This document shows, in pieces, positions 1 to 7,552 of a stretch of 11,704 nucleotides of DNA. Origin of the DNA: JASJHI01 sp965371355 (GTDB taxonomy: Bacteria; Actinomycetota; Acidimicrobiia; Acidimicrobiales; Ilumatobacteraceae); the NCBI GenBank assembly GCA_965371355.1, contig CBDUYD010000089.1:1-11704 (forward strand), written 5' to 3'. The stretch's first letter is position 1. Every line of letters begins with the position of its first letter. The notes beneath the pieces were generated by a model that worked only from the letters and a program-made list of their open reading frames with translations, was not told the DNA's origin and ran no database searches. The position numbers and the translations under genes are program-made.

Positions 1-490
1 AATGGCGCCGCTCGTGGTCGAGCAGCCACGCCTTGGAGTCGATACCGCCGGCGAATCCCGTGAGAGAACCGTCGGCGCCGATCACCCGGTGGCACGGCAC
101 GATGATCGAGATCGGATTGCGACCGTTCGCCGCACCGACCGCACGCGCCTTGCGCGCGTCACCCATCCGCCCCGCCTGCTCTCCGTAGCTCACCGTCTCG
201 CCGTACGGGATCGTGCACAGCGTCGTCCAAGCGGCCCGCTGGAACTCGGTTCCGATCGGGTCGAGCGGCAATTCGAACTCGCGACGATCGCCTGCGAAGT
301 ACTCCGTCAACTGCCGGGCCGCTTCGTCGGCCACCGGATGCGGCCCCGACTCGACCGGTTCGGCGATCGGCACACGGTGTTCATCGTCGTTCGGCCACGT
401 GACAGCGCGGACGCCGTCGTCGGCGGCGGTGATCGTCAACACGCCGAGAGGGGTGTCGATCGTCGTGGCGTAGATCGTGGCGGTGGTCAT
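1..490 (-). CDS. ogt: Methylated-DNA--protein-cysteine methyltransferase (Ogt), C-terminus cut by window edge
   Basis: This is a suicide DNA-repair protein that takes the alkyl group from O6-alkylguanine (or O4-alkylthymine) onto its own cysteine. Reading leftward from the ATG at 490-488 gives 163 codons with no stop before the edge. The active-site motif IVPCHRV is at residues 130-136, with Cys133 as methyl acceptor. Upstream are the family's DNA-binding helix region (PYGETVSYGEQA, about 95-106) and the Asn hinge (AANGRNP, about 120-126). The C-terminal end reads KAWLLDHE, so only a few residues of a usual 165-175 aa protein are missing. Its ATG overlaps the stop of the Ada-AlkA gene (ATGA at 490-487), with an AGGAG ribosome site just upstream inside that gene, so the two are probably translationally coupled. 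The same gene order is known in Mycobacterium tuberculosis. Confidence 0.95.
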   Translation of the reverse strand, partial: MTTATIYATTIDTPLGVLTITAADDGVRAVTWPNDDEHRVPIAEPVESGPHPVADEAARQLTEYFAGDRREFELPLDPIGTEFQRAAWTTLCTIPYGETVSYGEQAGRMGDARKARAVGAANGRNPISIIVPCHRVIGADGSLTGFAGGIDSKAWLLDHERRH

Positions 491-2046
491 CGGGTCTCCT
501 CGGTCGGGTCGGTGATCGGGTCGGTGTTGGGCGGAGTTTTCGGCGCGGTGGCCGGCGCGATGGGTGGCGCATCGGCCGCACGCTCGCGCGACGTGGTCGC
601 GAGGCTCGCCCACAGGTGGTGCACGGCGTACGACCTCCAGGGCGACCACCTCTGAACGGTCACCGGATCGACGTCGAGAGCGGCGAGCGCGTGCTTGACA
701 CCGAGGTCGCTCGGGAGGAATCGATCCGGATCGCCGAGGCCGCGCATCGCGACGTAGTCCGCGGTCCACGGGCCGATGCCCTTGAGCGCGAGCATCGAGA
801 TCCGCGCATCTTCGACGTCGACCCCCGCGTTCAGACAGAGCACATCGTCGGCGACCGCACCGGCGACGCGGCGGATCGTGTCGCGGCGCGAACTCGGCAT
901 CGAGAAGTGCTCATCTGGAGCGTCGCGAAGCCGGTCGGGCGACGGGAAAACGTGCGTCAGCTCGTCGTCGATCGCGAGCGTTTCGCCGACAGCTTCCACG
1001 ATTCGACCGGCGACGGTGCGGGCGCCGGCGACCGACACCTGCTGGCCGACGACCGCACGAATTGCGGTTTCGTACGGATCGACACTCGCGGGTGCACGTC
1101 GACCCGGAACGGCGTGGACTAGAGGGGCGAACGCACGCTCGCCGCTCAGGATCTCGTCGACCGCGGTGGGGTCCGCGTCGAGGTCGAGCAGCCGTCGCAG
1201 GCGTTGCACAGCGACCGCGAGATCGTTCCACGAATCGAGCCGGAGTGAGGCGGCGACGTGGTCTTGTGCCGCGCGTATCGAGGCCACGCCGTGCCCATCG
1301 GGCAGCGACAGTGTCCGCCGGTAGGTCTCGCCGTCCCACGACTCGATCCCCGGGATCGCCCTCACGCCGAGAAATCCGAGCAACTCGGCACCGGCGAACG
1401 GCTGTCGCACGGGCAGGCGGAGATGCACCTCACCCCCACTTCCGTCGACGCTCGACCGCGAGCCCCCCGACGCACGCCGCAACTCGGACGGCGAAGAGGC
1501 GAACACTTCGCGGACGGTCTCGTTGAACTGCCGGACGCTGCTGAACCCGGCGGCGAACGCAACCTCGGTGATCGCCAGGTCGGTCGTCTCGATCAGCGTT
1601 CTGGCGGTGTGAGCGCGACGGGCGCGGGCGACGGCAAGCGGCCCGGCGCCGAGTTCATCGGTGAAGAGCCGGTTCAGATGGCGCTCGCTGTAGCCGAGGC
1701 TGCACGCCAGTCCCGTGACACCATCGCGCTCGACGACGCCGTCGGCGATGAGCCGCATCGCCCTTCCCACCACGTCGTGTCTCGTGTTCCACTCGGGTGA
1801 CCCGGGCGTCGCATCCGGGCGACACCGCTTGCAGGCGCGGAACCCGCGCTGCTGGGCGGCGGCCGCCGTGCGATGGAACTCGACGTTGCGCCGCTTCGGC
1901 GTGATCGCCGGACACGACGGCCGGCAGTAGATGCCGGTCGTGCGGACGGCGGTGACGAACCAGCCGTCGAATCGCGCGTCACGGCTGAGCAACGCCGAGT
2001 AGCAACGATCGGGATCGAGGCGGACCATGGGGGCATCATGACTCAT
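487..2046 (-). CDS. alkA: Ada-AlkA fusion: AraC-type methyl-phosphotriester sensor joined to 3-methyladenine DNA glycosylase II
   Basis: Three parts are visible in 519 residues. (1) The Ada zinc domain (about 10-80) has Cys41, Cys45, Cys72 and Cys75 in GIYCRPSCP and ACKRC; by analogy with E. coli Ada, Cys41 takes methyl from phosphotriesters and switches on the regulator. (2) An AraC double helix-turn-helix (about 85-192) includes LACSLGYSERHLNRLF and ITEVAFAAGFSS. (3) An AlkA N-terminal fold and HhH-GPD glycosylase follow (about 205-480): VVGQQVSVAGA at 332-342, the hairpin LKGIGPWTADYVAMRG at 421-436, and catalytic Asp447 in LPSDLGVK. So one chain senses methylation, should activate transcription, and excises alkylated bases. 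A Pro/Ala/Thr/Asp-rich tail of about 30 residues follows the glycosylase. The start is uncertain: I chose ATG 2046. ATG 2028 (513 aa) is equally compatible with the Ada domain, and an upstream in-frame GTG at 2118 would add 24 arginine-rich residues not usual for the family. Confidence 0.93.
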   Translation of the reverse strand: MSHDAPMVRLDPDRCYSALLSRDARFDGWFVTAVRTTGIYCRPSCPAITPKRRNVEFHRTAAAAQQRGFRACKRCRPDATPGSPEWNTRHDVVGRAMRLIADGVVERDGVTGLACSLGYSERHLNRLFTDELGAGPLAVARARRAHTARTLIETTDLAITEVAFAAGFSSVRQFNETVREVFASSPSELRRASGGSRSSVDGSGGEVHLRLPVRQPFAGAELLGFLGVRAIPGIESWDGETYRRTLSLPDGHGVASIRAAQDHVAASLRLDSWNDLAVAVQRLRRLLDLDADPTAVDEILSGERAFAPLVHAVPGRRAPASVDPYETAIRAVVGQQVSVAGARTVAGRIVEAVGETLAIDDELTHVFPSPDRLRDAPDEHFSMPSSRRDTIRRVAGAVADDVLCLNAGVDVEDARISMLALKGIGPWTADYVAMRGLGDPDRFLPSDLGVKHALAALDVDPVTVQRWSPWRSYAVHHLWASLATTSRERAADAPPIAPATAPKTPPNTDPITDPTEETR

Positions 2047-2085
2047 CCGGAGCCGGTCGACCAGCGGAAATCGGACATCACCATC

Positions 2086-2130
2086 GCTACCCCGCGATCG
2101 CCTCCGCGAACCGGACACGCCAGGGGTAGC
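2086..2130. repeat. Intergenic inverted repeat between the MFS and ada-alkA genes
   Basis: GCTACCCC at 2086-2093 is exactly complementary to GGGGTAGC at 2123-2130, with 29 bases between. It lies in the 112-bp gap between the MFS stop and the chosen ada-alkA start. No T-run follows on the minus strand, so it is not a canonical intrinsic terminator. It could be a leader structure or an operator for the repair genes. If translation began at the GTG at 2118 the left arm would be coding. Confidence 0.4.
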
Positions 2131-2158
2131 CGGGGCGGCCGGGGCTGGTCGGGGTTGC

Positions 2159-3445
2159 TCAGTCGCCCGCGACCGGGGTGTATTCCTGCGTGCTCCTCGT
2201 CGGCGGTATCGGACCGGCGTCGGGAGAGTCGGCCGGCACGACCTTGACGCGCAGGATCCAGAGGCCGATCAGCCCGAACACGACACCGCCGAGAAACCCG
2301 TACTGCTTCCCGACGATCTGTGCGAGCGCGCCGATCAGGAGACCGCCCGCAGCAGAACCGACCTCGAAGAACATCGTGAGCGAGCTGACGGCCTTCGCCC
2401 GGTCGCGGTCGCTGGCCCGATTCACGGTGAGCGCCATCAGCGACGGGTAGTTGAATGCGATGCCGAGGCCCATGAACACCGACGCGACCCAGAGCGCCGG
2501 CACCTCCGGAACGAGCGCGAGGATGCCGAGACCGAGGATGACGTTCGACAACGCGAACGTGACCATGCGGCGCGGGCCGAGCCGCTCGGGCAGCTTGGCG
2601 CCGAAGATCCGCACGAGGAGCGACATCAGCGCGTAGACGGCGAAAAGCCCTCCGGACGACTCGAGGCCGACGCTGCGGGAGAACTCCGGTAGGAACGCGA
2701 GGTATGCGGCGAACGCCGCGACCCCGCACGCGAGCACGAGCCCGGGCATCACGGCGCCGCGATAGATCCACCGGTCGAGGCCGGTCGCGTCGTCATCACC
2801 GTCCGTCGGATCGATGAGGTCGTCGGGCGTGAGGACCCGCGCCGGGGCGAACAGCGCAATTGCCGCTGCGAGTAGCGAGAAGAGCCCGGCCACGAAGAAT
2901 GCCCGCTCGAACTCGCTGTCGTCGAGGATCAGTTCACCGAGGATCGGGCCGATACCGATGCCCGCGAACACGGCCACCGAGAAGTAGCTCGCGCCCTCGG
3001 CACGGCGCGAGCGCGGTGAGAGATCGGCGATCAGCGTGGCGGCGCCGACGAAGACACCCGCCTCTCCGACGCCGGTGAACGCCCGCAGGATGAGAAGCTC
3101 CCAGAGAGCATCGACCTGGCCGGACATGGCGCCGCACACACCGGCAAGCGTCGCGCCGGACACGATGACGATGCGCCGCCCATAGCGGTCCGCGGCATAA
3201 CCGATGAGCGGCCGGGCGAGGATCGCGGCAAGAGCGAAGCACGCGATCGTGAGCCCGATCCCGAACTCGCCGGCACCGAGCGGCCCCTCGATGAACAGCG
3301 GCACGATCGGAATCAGCATCCCGATGTAGATGAAGAATGCGAACGCGCTAGCGGTGACGATCGCGAACGGGCGCGTGACGAGGCGCGCGTCGGGTCCCGA
3401 TGGAGCAGACACGACCTTCCTCGAGACGACCGACACGGCCGCCAT
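2159..3445 (-). CDS. Major facilitator superfamily (MFS) transporter, 12 predicted membrane segments
   Basis: A 428-residue inner-membrane protein of typical MFS length. After a short polar N-terminus, hydrophobic segments run from about residue 27. The signature loop between segments 2 and 3 is clear (GYAADRYGRR, residues 82-91), and LRAFTGVGEAG lies in the segment-4 region, as expected for proton-coupled drug or metabolite exporters. A hydrophilic linker with an acidic stretch (about 210-222, DPTGDGDDA-like) joins the two six-helix halves. The C-terminus is a short soluble tail. The substrate cannot be read from the sequence. The gene is upstream of ada-alkA on the same strand, 112 bp away, so it could share a transcript. 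It is divergent from the dioxygenase gene 160 bp to the right, which makes a shared substrate pathway possible but unproven. The ATG at 3445 has only a GGCAGG directly abutting it, so a leaderless transcript or a nearby GTG start is possible. Confidence 0.88.
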   Translation of the reverse strand: MAAVSVVSRKVVSAPSGPDARLVTRPFAIVTASAFAFFIYIGMLIPIVPLFIEGPLGAGEFGIGLTIACFALAAILARPLIGYAADRYGRRIVIVSGATLAGVCGAMSGQVDALWELLILRAFTGVGEAGVFVGAATLIADLSPRSRRAEGASYFSVAVFAGIGIGPILGELILDDSEFERAFFVAGLFSLLAAAIALFAPARVLTPDDLIDPTDGDDDATGLDRWIYRGAVMPGLVLACGVAAFAAYLAFLPEFSRSVGLESSGGLFAVYALMSLLVRIFGAKLPERLGPRRMVTFALSNVILGLGILALVPEVPALWVASVFMGLGIAFNYPSLMALTVNRASDRDRAKAVSSLTMFFEVGSAAGGLLIGALAQIVGKQYGFLGGVVFGLIGLWILRVKVVPADSPDAGPIPPTRSTQEYTPVAGD

Positions 3446-3605
3446 CCTGCCGAGTCATCGCCTCGAAGCCGCGACCGGGACAACGATCCCGACCGATGTC
3501 ACATGGTGCCGACCCGCTCCTCGCTTCCCCACGCCGATCAGCCCGGTCTCGCCCCACCCGTGCAGCGTGTACGCTGATGCTCGGTGGAATGAAAGGCGGA
3601 AGGCG
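3446..3605. promoter_or_regulatory. Divergent intergenic region, MFS gene / dioxygenase gene
   Basis: This 160-bp gap must hold the promoters for both flanking genes. The dioxygenase has a good ribosome site, GGAAGG at 3598-3603, before ATG 3606. A weak -10-like TACGCT (3570-3575) fits an actinobacterial TAnnnT pattern, but I find no convincing -35. A short symmetric site, ATGTCACAT (3496-3504), and a GGGA/TCCC pair around 3477-3490 are the only symmetry seen. No promoter is firmly assigned. Confidence 0.4.
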
Positions 3606-4547
3606 ATGATCTCGATCAACCACGACCGCGTCCTCACGGACACGGAGCGCAGATGGGCCGCGTACGCGGGCGAGTTGTTCGTCGACTCACCGACCGCGAC
3701 CACAGTCGCGTTCTGCACGTTCGCCCGCGAACTGGTCGTCGAGGCGTTCGGATCGCTCGAACCGGAGACGGCTCAGTACCACCTCGACGTCAACGCGTAC
3801 GCGTCACTGCTCGCCGGGCTGAAGCCGCGTTTCATCCACCACGAGCGATCGCGCGAGTTCGTCCGCGACATCCTCGACGAACGTGGATGCGACCTCGATC
3901 GCACATATTTCGACGTCCCCCGTCTGCGCACATCGACCAGCGACGGCTACCTCACGACCGGTATTGCGTTCGCTTGGCACCCGCACCGCGACACGTGGTA
4001 CTCGGCACCGCACGCGCAGATCAACCACTGGATGCCGGTGTACGACGTGACGGGCGACAACGCGATGGCGTTCCACCTCGACTACTTCAACCGGGCGGTT
4101 CCCAATTCATCTGACGGGTACAATTACTACGAGTGGAACCAGAAGTACCGCAGGTCGGCGGCGAGCCAGATCGGCACCGACACGCGGCCGCTGCCGGGCC
4201 CGACCGTCGAGCTCGATCTCGCCAACTCGCTGGTGCCGGTAGCGCCGGTCGGCGCGATCACCACATTCTCCGGACACCACCTCCACTCGAGCGTGCCGAA
4301 CGCGACGGGAAGGACGCGCTTCTCGATCGATTTCCGGGCGGTCGACATCGACGACATCGAGGCGGGGCTCGGCGCCCCGAACGTCGACTCGCGATGCACC
4401 GGCTCGTCGATCCGCGACTTCATGAGGGCGTCCGATTTCTCAGCGATGCCCGACACCATTGTGCGCAGGTTCGACGACGGCAGCGAGGTGGGTGGCGAGC
4501 TGCTCTACGAGGCGAACGTCGCCGATCGCTCGGCCGACGGCGGCTGA
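3606..4547 (+). CDS. Putative Fe(II)/2-oxoglutarate-dependent dioxygenase, PhyH-like, substrate unknown
   Basis: A 313-residue soluble protein with the complete iron and cosubstrate set of the 2-oxoglutarate oxygenase fold. The metal triad is His127 and Asp129 (HPHRDTW, an HxD motif) plus a distal His, most likely His227 in GHHLHSSVPN; His224 is the alternative. Arg238 (RTRFSIDFR) is placed to bind the 2-oxoglutarate carboxylate, and H-x-S-x-x-P-N followed by R is the usual PhyH pattern. Such enzymes couple decarboxylation of 2-oxoglutarate to hydroxylation or other oxidation of a small molecule. The core also has a distinctive aromatic block (HWMPVYDVTGDNAMAFH at 141-157, and GYNYYEWNQKYRR). 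I recall similar uncharacterised bacterial proteins but cannot assign a substrate. The start at 3606 is supported by GGAAGG 3 bases upstream; the open frame extends left over the MFS 5' end, but that part is antisense. It converges on the acyl-CoA synthetase gene with 22 bp between the stops. Confidence 0.85.
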   Translation: MISINHDRVLTDTERRWAAYAGELFVDSPTATTVAFCTFARELVVEAFGSLEPETAQYHLDVNAYASLLAGLKPRFIHHERSREFVRDILDERGCDLDRTYFDVPRLRTSTSDGYLTTGIAFAWHPHRDTWYSAPHAQINHWMPVYDVTGDNAMAFHLDYFNRAVPNSSDGYNYYEWNQKYRRSAASQIGTDTRPLPGPTVELDLANSLVPVAPVGAITTFSGHHLHSSVPNATGRTRFSIDFRAVDIDDIEAGLGAPNVDSRCTGSSIRDFMRASDFSAMPDTIVRRFDDGSEVGGELLYEANVADRSADGG

Positions 4548-4569
4548 GCGGTCACACCGTTCGGGGGAA

Positions 4570-6177
4570 TCAGAGTTCGGGCCAGTCGCCTGACACCCAC
4601 TGCTCGCGCAGCTTGAACTTCTGGATCTTGCCGGAGCCGGTGAGCGGAAACTCGTCTACCTCGAACCAATGCCTCGGAGTCTTGTGCGGTGCGAGGTTCT
4701 CGCGCAGGTACGAAAAGAGCTGGTCCTTGTCGACGGTGCCGCCCGGCGTCGGGCGGATGAACGCACCGACCGTCTCGCCCCACTTCTCGTCGGGCAGCCC
4801 GACGACGGCGACCTCGCCGACCGCGTCGTGAGCGAATAACAGGTCCTCGAGCTCGCGTGGATAGATGTTCTCACCGCCTCGAATGATCATGTCCTTCAGG
4901 CGACCCTCGACCGTGCAGTACCCACGATCGTCCATCGCGCACAGGTCGCCGGTGTGCAGCCAGCCGTCGTCGTCGATCGCCTCGGCCGTCGCGTCGGGCA
5001 TCTCGAAGTACCCGTTCATCACGTGGTACCCGCGGGTGCAGTACTCGCCGACCGTGCCGACGGGCACCGTCTCACCCGTCGTCGTGTCGATGATCTTCAC
5101 CTCGACGCCGGGCATCGGTGCGCCGACCGTGCCCGCCTTGTCAGCGATCGTGTCGTCGGGCGCCGACATCGAGGCGACCGGCGAGCACTCGGTCTGGCCG
5201 AACACGATCGTGAACGGCGCACCGAGTTCGCTCTCGAACCGCTCGACGAGCGGACCCGGTACGGTCGATCCTCCGGAGCACAGCGCTTCCACGGCCGACA
5301 GATCGGTGTCGGCGAACGCCGGATGCTCGATCATCGCGACGAGCATCGTCGGTACGCCGATCATCGCCGAGCCCTTGTACGTGTCGAACATCTCGAGGAC
5401 GAGCCCGGGATCGAACGCTTCGATCAGCACCTGTGTCGCCCTCTTCGACACCGAGCCGAGGACGCAGCACACGCAGCCACCGGTGTGGAACAGCGGCATC
5501 GTCGTGACCCAGACGCAGCCGTCGCTGACGCCCATGCGATCTGCGGTGTGCGCGCCGTTGTTGACAAGTCCGCGGTGGTGCAGCAGGGCCCCCTTCGGGA
5601 ACCCCGTCGTGCCGGACGTGTACTGGATCATCACCGGATCGGAGGGATCGGGCTCGACCAGTTCGCCGTCGAAGTCGTCCGCCCCGGCGATGAAGTCGTC
5701 CCATTCGTCGAAGCGGAGGATCTCACGCAACTCGGGACAGTTCGGGTGGACCTCTTCGGCGGTCGCCAGCATCGGATTGCCGCGGAAGTCGGACATCACG
5801 AACAGGCCGGCGGACCGCGACTGGTTGAGCACGTACTCGAGTTCGTGGGCGCGGAACCCCGGATTGACCGTGACGAGTACGACACCCGCCATCGCACATC
5901 CGAACTCGAGGATGATCCATTCCGGGATGTTCGGCGCCCAGACGGCGACACGCTCCCCCGGCTCGAACCTCGTCCGCAGCGCCTTTGCGGCCCGCTCGGC
6001 GTCGGCGAGCAGCTCCGCGTAGGTCCACTGGCGACGCTGTGCGGCGTCGGGGATCCCGGTGATCAGCGCGATCCGATCGGGCACTGCCTCGGCCGCCTCG
6101 ACGAGGAGGCGACCGACCGTGATGTCGCGCACCGCTGGTTCCGCGGGTCCGGTCGCGTGGGATTCGGTGAGTGTCAT
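4570..6177 (-). CDS. Long/medium-chain acyl-CoA synthetase (AMP-binding, FadD family)
   Basis: This enzyme activates a carboxylic acid with ATP to an acyl-adenylate and then to the CoA thioester. Numbering from the TTG at 6186, the family motifs are all present: P-loop YTSGTTGFPKG (189-199), FGQTECSP (329-336), GWLHTGDL (408-415), the hinge KDMIIRGGENIYPRELED (431-448), and the C-terminal catalytic Lys520 in TGSGK. Length (535-538 aa) is normal. I prefer the ATG at 6177 to the TTG at 6186; neither has a strong ribosome site. It follows the acyl-CoA dehydrogenase gene with a 66-bp gap on the same strand, so the two very likely form an operon in which acids are activated and then desaturated at the alpha-beta position. 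The exact chain length or ring substrate (fatty acid, steroid side chain or other) is not readable. A CVCCVLG stretch at 238-244 is cysteine-rich, but I attach no function to it. Confidence 0.93.
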   Translation of the reverse strand: MTLTESHATGPAEPAVRDITVGRLLVEAAEAVPDRIALITGIPDAAQRRQWTYAELLADAERAAKALRTRFEPGERVAVWAPNIPEWIILEFGCAMAGVVLVTVNPGFRAHELEYVLNQSRSAGLFVMSDFRGNPMLATAEEVHPNCPELREILRFDEWDDFIAGADDFDGELVEPDPSDPVMIQYTSGTTGFPKGALLHHRGLVNNGAHTADRMGVSDGCVWVTTMPLFHTGGCVCCVLGSVSKRATQVLIEAFDPGLVLEMFDTYKGSAMIGVPTMLVAMIEHPAFADTDLSAVEALCSGGSTVPGPLVERFESELGAPFTIVFGQTECSPVASMSAPDDTIADKAGTVGAPMPGVEVKIIDTTTGETVPVGTVGEYCTRGYHVMNGYFEMPDATAEAIDDDGWLHTGDLCAMDDRGYCTVEGRLKDMIIRGGENIYPRELEDLLFAHDAVGEVAVVGLPDEKWGETVGAFIRPTPGGTVDKDQLFSYLRENLAPHKTPRHWFEVDEFPLTGSGKIQKFKLREQWVSGDWPEL

Positions 6178-6243
6178 GCCCGGCAATGTAGTTGCGCCCC
6201 GACGGCCCGCTCGGAAGCGGGGAAACGAGACGCCGAGGCCGGA

Positions 6244-7488
6244 TCAGGTGGCGCTCGGCGGCTTGGGCTCCTTGGGCAGACCGAGAACCCGCTCGCCGAC
6301 GATGTTGCGCTGGATCTGGCTGGTGCCGCCCCAGATCGTCTCGGAGCGCGAGAAGAAGAACGCCGACATCATCGGACTCACCGGATATCCGTCGCGCTGC
6401 TCATCCCGGCCGGAGCCCGGCCAGCCACCGGACTCGGGCCCTGTGTCGATCAGCATCGACTCGGCGCCGTAGATGTCGAGTGCCAGTTCCATCGCCGCCT
6501 GGTGCATCTCGGACCAGAAGAGCTTGTTCGTCGCGCCGAGCGCGATCGTTCCCATGTCCTTCCCGTCGTTGAGCGTCGAGGTGAGGTTGCGGAGGCCGTT
6601 GATCCGCAGGATCTGGATCTTCGTGTAGTACTCGATCAGACGTTGACGGATGTTCGGATCGTCGATGCATCCGTTCTGCTGTGCCTGCTCGACGAGGAGC
6701 CGGTACTCCTCTGCGAACCGTCGGAAACCGGTCGTCGCGCTCTGCCCGCGCTCGAACGCGAGCGTCGAGTTGGCGACCTTCCAGCCCTCGTTGACGCCGC
6801 CGACGACGTTCTCCTTGGATGCGCGGGCATCGCTGAAGAAGACCTCGCAGAACTCGGCCGTGCCGTCGGGCTGTGTGATGCCGCGGACCTCGACGCCGTC
6901 CTGCTTCATCGGTACGAGCATGTAGCTGATGCCCTTGTGCTTGGGGGCATCGGGATCGGTACGGGTGAGCAGGAAGCAGTAGTCGGCGTGGTGGCCCTGG
7001 GTCGTCCACACCTTCTGACCGTTGATCACCCACTCGTCGCCGTCGAGCACCGCCGACGTCTTGAGGCTCGCCAGGTCGGAGCCGGAGTCGGGTTCGGAGA
7101 AGCCCTGACACCAGCTCGTGCGTCCGTTGAGGATGTTCGGCAGGAACTCGCGCTTCTGCTCCTCGCTCCCCCACTGGAGCAGGGTCGGGCCGACGAGCGT
7201 GTCGCCGAAGAAGTCGCCGCGCATCGGCGCCTTGGCGTCGGCGAACTCCTCCGCCAGCGCGACGCCCTGCATCGTCGAGAGCCCCTTACCGCCGTACTCC
7301 TTCGGCCATGTCGCGCAGATCCAGCCGCCCTCGAAGAGCTTCTCGGGCCAGTCGGCGTTGAATCTCGTGCGCTCGTCGTCGGTCATCTCGAAGTCGTCGT
7401 CGAACCAGCCGGCAGGCAGGTTCTCACGCAGCCACGCCCTGATCTCGGTGCGGAACTCCTCGGCTTCTGGGGGGTATGTCAGATCCAT
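6244..7488 (-). CDS. Acyl-CoA dehydrogenase (FadE family)
   Basis: An FAD enzyme of 414 residues that introduces the alpha-beta double bond into acyl-CoA, passing electrons to ETF. The N-terminal helical domain, the middle beta-domain with SEPDSGSDLA (131-140) and WVINGQKVWTTQG (153-165), and the C-terminal helical domain ending in WGGTSQIQRNIVGERVLGLP are all present. The usual medium-chain catalytic Glu position in the C-terminal motif (YEGT in MCAD) is Gly387 here, so the likely base is Glu246 in TLAFERG. This matches the helix-G Glu of isovaleryl/long-chain enzymes and FadE26-like mycobacterial subunits. Some actinobacterial relatives work as heterotetramers, but no partner subunit lies in this window. 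The ATG at 7488 has no spaced ribosome site; a promoter-like pair upstream would make the mRNA leaderless. First gene of the operon with the downstream acyl-CoA synthetase. Confidence 0.93.
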   Translation of the reverse strand: MDLTYPPEAEEFRTEIRAWLRENLPAGWFDDDFEMTDDERTRFNADWPEKLFEGGWICATWPKEYGGKGLSTMQGVALAEEFADAKAPMRGDFFGDTLVGPTLLQWGSEEQKREFLPNILNGRTSWCQGFSEPDSGSDLASLKTSAVLDGDEWVINGQKVWTTQGHHADYCFLLTRTDPDAPKHKGISYMLVPMKQDGVEVRGITQPDGTAEFCEVFFSDARASKENVVGGVNEGWKVANSTLAFERGQSATTGFRRFAEEYRLLVEQAQQNGCIDDPNIRQRLIEYYTKIQILRINGLRNLTSTLNDGKDMGTIALGATNKLFWSEMHQAAMELALDIYGAESMLIDTGPESGGWPGSGRDEQRDGYPVSPMMSAFFFSRSETIWGGTSQIQRNIVGERVLGLPKEPKPPSAT

Positions 7489-7494
7489 CCCACC

Positions 7495-7525
7495 ATTGTG
7501 CCCCGCGACTTGACCCGCGGGTCAA
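7495..7525 (-). promoter_or_regulatory. Candidate promoter for the acyl-CoA dehydrogenase operon (leaderless)
   Basis: On the minus strand TTGACC (7525-7520) matches a -35 element. CACAAT (7500-7495) is a possible -10 after a 19-base spacer. Transcription would begin at about the A of the ATG at 7488, giving a leaderless mRNA, which fits the absence of a spaced ribosome site. The -35 is inside the palindrome, so a bound repressor would block polymerase. Confidence 0.45.
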
Positions 7526-7532
7526 GTCGCGG
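7503..7532. promoter_or_regulatory. Perfect 30-bp palindrome, probable operator of the acyl-CoA genes
   Basis: The half-site CCGCGACTTGACCCG (7503-7517) is followed at once by its exact reverse complement to 7532: fifteen of fifteen pairs and no loop. It ends 14 bp upstream of the acyl-CoA dehydrogenase start and overlaps its candidate -35. The dyad symmetry suits a dimeric repressor, and TetR-family repressors commonly control such operons. It does not match the KstR or KstR2 steroid-regulon consensus as I recall them. No regulator gene is in the window. Confidence 0.7.
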
Positions 7533-7552
7533 TGATCACGCCTTCCCGTCGG

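Noticed and set aside
2047..2118. N-terminal extension of Ada-AlkA from GTG 2118
   Set aside because: The added residues are Arg/Ser-rich and precede the normal beginning of the Ada domain, and the stretch overlaps an intergenic inverted repeat; kept only as an alternative start.
3496..3504. ATGTCACAT as an operator between the MFS and dioxygenase genes
   Set aside because: Four-base arms are expected by chance in 160 bp; no second site or promoter overlap supports it.
3330..3605. N-terminal extension of the dioxygenase frame
   Set aside because: It overlaps the MFS 5' end in antisense and reads as low-complexity; a ribosome site supports the start at 3606.
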